8,998 nt of DNA from Gammaproteobacteria bacterium (GTDB lineage: Bacteria > Pseudomonadota > Gammaproteobacteria > Steroidobacterales > Rariloculaceae): assembly GCA_016927175.1 (NCBI GenBank), contig JAFGNC010000434.1, forward strand, positions 1 to 8,998. Direction: 5' to 3'. Made by a program: the position numbers and the translations under genes. Under the pieces are notes generated by a model. The model did not search any database and was not told the DNA's origin. It saw nothing but the letters and a program-made list of their open reading frames with translations. Of the stretch, positions 6,179 through 8,998 are shown in pieces (position 1 is the stretch's first letter; every line of letters starts with the position of its first letter).

Positions 6179-6829
6179 ATGAAGACGTCGTCACTGGTGC
6201 TCGGCGCGGCCGTTGCCGCACTCGTCTCGCACGCGGCCTGGACACAGGAAGCTCATCCGGACATGAGCTTTTTCATCACCAGCGAGGGGCCGGGCGACGG
6301 CGCGAATCTCGGCGGGCTCGAAGGCGCCGATGAGCACTGCCAGCAGCTGGCCGAGTCCGTCGGAGCCGGCGGCAAGACGTGGCGGGCATACCTCAGCGCG
6401 ACGGCGGCGGACGTCGAGCCTGCCGTCAATGCGCGCGACCGTATCGGCGACGGCCCGTGGTACAACGCGGAAGGCGAGAGGGTCGCCGAAAGCGTCGACG
6501 ACCTGCACAGCGAGAACAACAACCTCGGCAAACAGACATCGCTCAGCGAGAAGGGCGAGCAGATCAACGGCCGGGGCGACTCGCCGAACATGCACGACAT
6601 CCTGACCGGCTCGCAGGCGGACGGCACCGTATCCGCCGAAGGCAACACCTGCTCCAACTGGACCAGCAGCGCTTCCGACGGCAGCGCCGAGGTCGGACAT
6701 CACGACCGCCAGGGCGGCGGTCCGGACCCGACCTCGTGGAACTCGGCGCATCCGTCCCGCGGCTGCGGCCAGGCGGATCTGCAGGGCACCGGCGGCAACG
6801 GCCTGTTTTACTGCTTCGCGATCGACTGA
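6179..6829 (+). CDS. Secreted lectin/endostatin-like fold protein (DUF1554-like)
   Basis: A 216-residue exported protein. Residues 1 to about 22 are a Sec signal. The mature part starts with MSFFITSEGPGDGANLGGL and GADEHCQQLA, followed by KTWRAYLS, VNARDRIGDGPWYN, NMHDILTGSQADGT, CSNWTS, VGHHDR, SWNSAH and a GLFYCFAID end. This run of FITS...NLGGL.GAD..C and W.AYLS is shared by secreted bacterial proteins annotated as DUF1554 or C-type lectin/endostatin-like fold. The family name is from memory, but the conserved-looking pattern is clear. Four cysteines remain after export (C54, C158, C196, C212), enough for two disulfides. Role: unknown; binding of a surface ligand or sugar is a guess from the fold. 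GAGGGGG (6167-6173) sets the ATG. It converges on the TetR gene and has no operon partner. Confidence 0.8.
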   Translation: MKTSSLVLGAAVAALVSHAAWTQEAHPDMSFFITSEGPGDGANLGGLEGADEHCQQLAESVGAGGKTWRAYLSATAADVEPAVNARDRIGDGPWYNAEGERVAESVDDLHSENNNLGKQTSLSEKGEQINGRGDSPNMHDILTGSQADGTVSAEGNTCSNWTSSASDGSAEVGHHDRQGGGPDPTSWNSAHPSRGCGQADLQGTGGNGLFYCFAID

Positions 6830-6855
6830 CGCGGCGGCGCGCCGGTCGGACGGAA

Positions 6856-6867
6856 CGCCGGCCGGCG
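6856..6867. repeat. 12-base perfect palindrome in the convergent spacer
   Basis: CGCCGGCCGGCG is its own reverse complement, 27 bases after the lectin-like stop. As RNA it cannot form a hairpin with a normal loop. It may be only a by-product of extreme GC content. Confidence 0.4.
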
Positions 6868-6908
6868 CCGCCTCCTCCGCCCGCCCGCGGCCGCTCCGGC
6901 CGCCCGGG

Positions 6909-6954
6909 CCGCCCCGCCGCCCCGGACCGCCCCGCCGCCCCGGCCGCCCCGGCC
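6909..6954. repeat. C-rich 18-base tandem repeat with minus-strand G-quadruplex motif
   Basis: The unit CCGCCCCGCCGCCCCGGA (6909-6926) is followed directly by a second copy differing at one base (6927-6944) and a partial third. It contains five CCCC runs (6912, 6920, 6930, 6938, 6947) separated by 4-6 bases, so the minus strand fits the G4-run quadruplex rule. The spacer between the two convergent stop codons (6830-6962) holds no gene. The TetR transcript would carry the G-runs starting about 12 bases after its stop. Confidence 0.7.
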
Positions 6955-6962
6955 TCCGATCC

Positions 6963-7577
6963 TCAGCGGGCCGTGATCCCCTCGAGCAGGTGCTCGGCCA
7001 TCCGGCGCGCCAGCGTCTCGGGATCGGCGTTCTCCCCGCCGCGCCGGCCGAGCTTCCCGGTGCTGACGAGCATCGCGAGGCCGTGCACCAAGGACCACGC
7101 CGTCGACGCGAGCTCGAGGGGCGGCCGCTCCACGTACAGCCCCGCGCGGATGCCGTTGCCGATGATGTCCAGCAGGCCCTGAAACGCCTGCTGCGCCGTC
7201 TCCTGCAGCGTCCCTGACGATGCCGCGTCCTCGGGCAGCGCACCCCCGAACATCAGGTGGTTCATCTCCGGGCTCGACGTGGCCAGCCTGACATAGGCGG
7301 CGGCCGACTCCACGAGCTGCCGCCGCGGATCTTCGGGGTAGGCGTCGATGACCCCGTACATCGCGTCCCGCAGGCGGGCGAAGCCGATTTCCGCCAGCGC
7401 GGCGAGCAGCGACTGCTTGTCCTGGAAATGCCGGTAAGGCGCGGTGTGGCTGACGCCGGCCTCCTTGGCCACGGCACGCAGGCTGACGCCCGTGACGCCG
7501 TTCTCGCCGAGCAGCCGTTCCGCGGCATCGAGCAGGGCCGCGCGCAGATTGCCGTGGTGATACGTCTCTTTCGCCAT
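6963..7577 (-). CDS. TetR-family repressor with WHG C-terminal domain
   Basis: A 204-residue dimeric DNA-binding repressor. The N-terminal TetR domain starts YHHGNLRAALLDAAERLL and has the helix-turn-helix SLRAVAKEAGVSHTAPYRHF (32-51), then KQSLLAALAEIGF. The ligand and dimerisation domain contains WSLVHG (161-166), the signature of the WHG-type TetR C-terminal domain. The ligand is unknown. The gene is divergent from the ABA4-like pair, with 99 bases between the start codons, and that gap holds two copies of a 15-base dyad covering the -35 elements of both directions, so it very likely represses itself and the pair. ATG 7577 is chosen because TetR proteins of this group begin just before YHHGNLR; its ribosome site is weak (AGGC), which fits low expression. 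The frame stays open upstream but without family-like sequence. Confidence 0.93.
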   Translation of the reverse strand: MAKETYHHGNLRAALLDAAERLLGENGVTGVSLRAVAKEAGVSHTAPYRHFQDKQSLLAALAEIGFARLRDAMYGVIDAYPEDPRRQLVESAAAYVRLATSSPEMNHLMFGGALPEDAASSGTLQETAQQAFQGLLDIIGNGIRAGLYVERPPLELASTAWSLVHGLAMLVSTGKLGRRGGENADPETLARRMAEHLLEGITAR

Positions 7578-7599
7578 GCCTGCATGGTCGCATATCCAT

Positions 7600-7614
7600 G
7601 TTGACAGTGTAAAC
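7600..7614 (+). promoter_or_regulatory. Operator O1 (TetR dyad)
   Basis: GTTGACA-G-TGTAAAC: the two 7-base arms match as an inverted repeat at 6 of 7 positions. It includes TTGACA (7601-7606), a perfect -35 for the rightward genes. A CAGGAT -10-like element follows 17 bases later (7624-7629), so bound repressor would block the rightward promoter. Confidence 0.65.
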
Positions 7615-7640
7615 ATGCCGCGGCAGGATGGCGTCCTGAT

Positions 7641-7655
7641 GTTTCCACTGTCAAC
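7641..7655 (-). promoter_or_regulatory. Operator O2 (inverted copy of O1)
   Basis: GTTTCCA-C-TGTCAAC. Together with its flank (7639-7655) it is the reverse complement of 7600-7616 with one mismatch in 17. Centres of O1 and O2 are 41 bases apart, about four helical turns, so two dimers would sit on the same DNA face. On the minus strand it carries TTGACA (7654 to 7649) with a CATCCT -10-like element 18 bases on, pointing toward the TetR gene. Confidence 0.65.
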
Positions 7656-7676
7656 TTTGGCCAATGGAGGCGCTTC

Positions 7677-8111
7677 ATGGACTACGAAACTGCTTTTCGC
7701 CTCGCGAACCTGCTTGCCGTAGCCGGCTGGGCGGTCCTGCTCCTCGCCCCGCAGCGCGCACGGCTGCTCAGATCGGTGCCGGCTTGCGTGATCCCCGCCG
7801 TCCTGAGCGCCGGCTACTTCGTGCTGGTCGCCGTCCATTTCGCCGGCGCCGAAGGCGGGTTCTCGAGCCTCGCGGACGTCGGCCGACTCTTCGCCAGCGA
7901 GCCGGTTCGGCTCGCCGGCTGGCTGCACTACCTGGCGTTCGATCTGTTCGTCGGCGCCTGGATCGCGCGCAGAGCCGACCGGCTCGGCGTCTCCAGAGTC
8001 ATTCAGGCGCCGATCCTGATCGCCACCTTTCTGTTCGGCCCCGTCGGCCTGCTCGTCTTCCTGTCCTTGCAGTCGTTGATCGGCGTCCGCCGTTTGGGAG
8101 TTGCATCATGA
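7677..8111 (+). CDS. ABA4-like (DUF4281) membrane protein
   Basis: A 144-residue inner-membrane protein with about four hydrophobic helices. It carries the ABA4-like signature GGFSSLADVGRLFASEP (about 60-76), GWLHYLAFDLFVGAWIARRA (about 81-100) and FLFGPVGLLVFL near the end. Plant ABA4 is needed for neoxanthin formation in carotenoid metabolism; the role of bacterial members is not established, and no carotenoid genes are visible here. GGAGG (7666-7670) sits 6 bases before the ATG. Its stop overlaps the next start as ATGA, so the two products are likely made in a fixed ratio and may act together. Transcription is probably controlled by the divergent TetR repressor through O1 and O2. Length matches small bacterial homologues. 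Confidence 0.87.
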   Translation: MDYETAFRLANLLAVAGWAVLLLAPQRARLLRSVPACVIPAVLSAGYFVLVAVHFAGAEGGFSSLADVGRLFASEPVRLAGWLHYLAFDLFVGAWIARRADRLGVSRVIQAPILIATFLFGPVGLLVFLSLQSLIGVRRLGVAS

Positions 8112-8950
8112 GTACCGCCACCCTCGATCTCGGCCATCGGCCGTTGTCCCTGACCTTGCCGCCCGTCGAAGAAGCGCGTCCGTGGCGCGACGTGACCGTC
8201 GTCTTCGCCGTGTTGTTCGTCATCACGCTCGGCGCCTGGTCGCTCGACGAACGCGAGCTGAACGGCATCTCCGTCTGGATCAAGCCGCTGAAGTTCCAGC
8301 TGTCGCTGGCGCTGCACTTCGCGACGCTCGCCCTTCTGGCGCGCCTCGCGCCGGAACCGTTTCGCCGCGGTCGGATCTTCGGCTGGATCGTGATCTCGAG
8401 CGTCGCCGCGGGCCTGTTCGAGATCTTCTACATCATGCTGCAGGCGGGCCGCGGCAGGACGTCGCACTTCAACGACGAGACCGCCGTCGAGCTCGTCATG
8501 TATGCGCTGATGGGAATCGGCTCGCTCGTGCTCGTCGCGGCGCCGCTGATCATGGGCGCGGCGCTGCTCCGGCATCCCGGAGCGCGCGTGCGCCGCGAGC
8601 CGATGCGGCTCGGCGCGGGGCTCGGACTCGTTCTCTCCGCGCTCGCGACGGTGATCGTCGCCGGATACCTGTCGACCCACGGCGGGCACTGGGTCGGCGG
8701 CGTGCCGAGCGATGCGGGCGGACTGCCGGTGTTCGGCTGGTCGCAGCAGGGGGGTGACCTGCGCGTGGCGCACTTCTTCGCGACGCACGCGATGCAGGTG
8801 CTGCCGCTGGTCGGGTATGCGCTGCGAAACCACGGCCCGCGAGGCGCGCGTCTCGTCGCCGCCGCAGGCGGGCTTTACGCTGCGCTGACGGCGGCGACGT
8901 TCGTCCAGGCGCTGCTCGGGCAGCCGTTCATCGCACTGACGAACCCATGA
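8108..8950 (+). CDS. Uncharacterised multi-helix membrane protein coupled to the ABA4-like gene
   Basis: A 280-residue integral membrane protein I cannot place in a named family. About seven hydrophobic segments are seen: roughly 27-46, 62-82, 91-112, 128-152, 167-190, 221-240 and 247-270. Distinctive motifs are WIKPLKFQLSLALHF (H70), TSHFNDETAVELVMYALMG (H120), STHGGHW (H191, H194) and RVAHFFATHAMQVLPL (H222, H227). Several of the histidines lie in or at the edge of helices, so heme or metal binding is possible but unproven. The start ATG 8108 overlaps the stop of the upstream gene as ATGA, giving translational coupling and a shared TetR-controlled promoter. The stop at 8948 falls inside the first unit of a 14-base tandem repeat. 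It could be a membrane redox or lipid-modifying partner of the ABA4-like protein (speculative). Confidence 0.85.
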   Translation: MSTATLDLGHRPLSLTLPPVEEARPWRDVTVVFAVLFVITLGAWSLDERELNGISVWIKPLKFQLSLALHFATLALLARLAPEPFRRGRIFGWIVISSVAAGLFEIFYIMLQAGRGRTSHFNDETAVELVMYALMGIGSLVLVAAPLIMGAALLRHPGARVRREPMRLGAGLGLVLSALATVIVAGYLSTHGGHWVGGVPSDAGGLPVFGWSQQGGDLRVAHFFATHAMQVLPLVGYALRNHGPRGARLVAAAGGLYAALTAATFVQALLGQPFIALTNP

Positions 8951-8998
8951 GACGGAACCCGTGAGACGGGATTCATGAGACGGGATTCATGAGACGGG
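8947..8998 (+). repeat. 14-base tandem repeat running off the right edge
   Basis: Units: ATGAGACGGAACCC (8947-8960), GTGAGACGGGATTC (8961-8974), ATGAGACGGGATTC (8975-8988), then ATGAGACGGG cut by the window (8989-8998). The first unit contains the TGA stop of the upstream gene. The last complete unit and the cut one agree at every visible base, while the first is more diverged, as in an array growing by slippage. Copy number beyond the window is unknown. Confidence 0.9.

Noticed and set aside
7578..7928. N-terminal extension of the TetR protein to 7928
   Set aside because: It would cross the control region and overlap the ABA4-like gene in antisense; TetR homology begins right after 7577.
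8947..8998. CRISPR array
   Set aside because: Units are 14 bases, directly adjacent with no unique spacers, and no cas genes are near.

Overview
The window is GC-rich, densely coded DNA from a Gram-negative bacterium, most likely a gammaproteobacterium. Evidence for this is the strong Shine-Dalgarno sites, Sec signals on a periplasmic PQQ/cytochrome c enzyme, a textbook sigma-28 (FliA) promoter, and families common in environmental Proteobacteria. No phage, transposon, CRISPR array, tRNA or rRNA is visible. The genus cannot be told from the sequence.

Layout. The left edge holds the end of a DUF2182 polytopic membrane protein with paired cysteine motifs (2-838). It is followed by a secreted acidic protein with a Gln/Ser-rich linker and two tandem beta-rich (OB-like) domains (985-1899). 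A 202-base gap with three perfect hairpins, two of which cannot form together, leads to a PQQ-dependent quinohemoprotein alcohol dehydrogenase (2102-4270). Next come an HDOD-domain signalling protein behind a near-perfect sigma-28 promoter (4337-5179) and a single-repeat six-helix voltage-gated cation channel with the filter TFEDWTD (5249-6064). A small secreted lectin/endostatin-like protein follows (6179-6829). It converges on a TetR-family repressor with a WHG-type C-terminal domain (6963-7577, minus strand), across a C-rich spacer that can form a G-quadruplex on the minus strand. Divergent from the repressor is a translationally coupled pair: an ABA4-like membrane protein (7677-8111) and an unrecognised multi-helix membrane protein (8108-8950). 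A 14-base tandem repeat starts at the last stop codon and runs off the window.

How they work together. Two local units stand out. (1) The HDOD gene and the ion channel are neighbours, and the first carries a flagellar-class promoter, so both may belong to motility or chemotaxis physiology (inference). (2) The TetR gene and the ABA4-like/membrane-protein pair share one short control region with two copies of a 15-base dyad placed about four helical turns apart, each containing a TTGACA -35 element. This is a compact autoregulated membrane module whose effector and function are unknown, and it is the best candidate here for an undescribed system. The remaining genes look like individual envelope or periplasmic functions.
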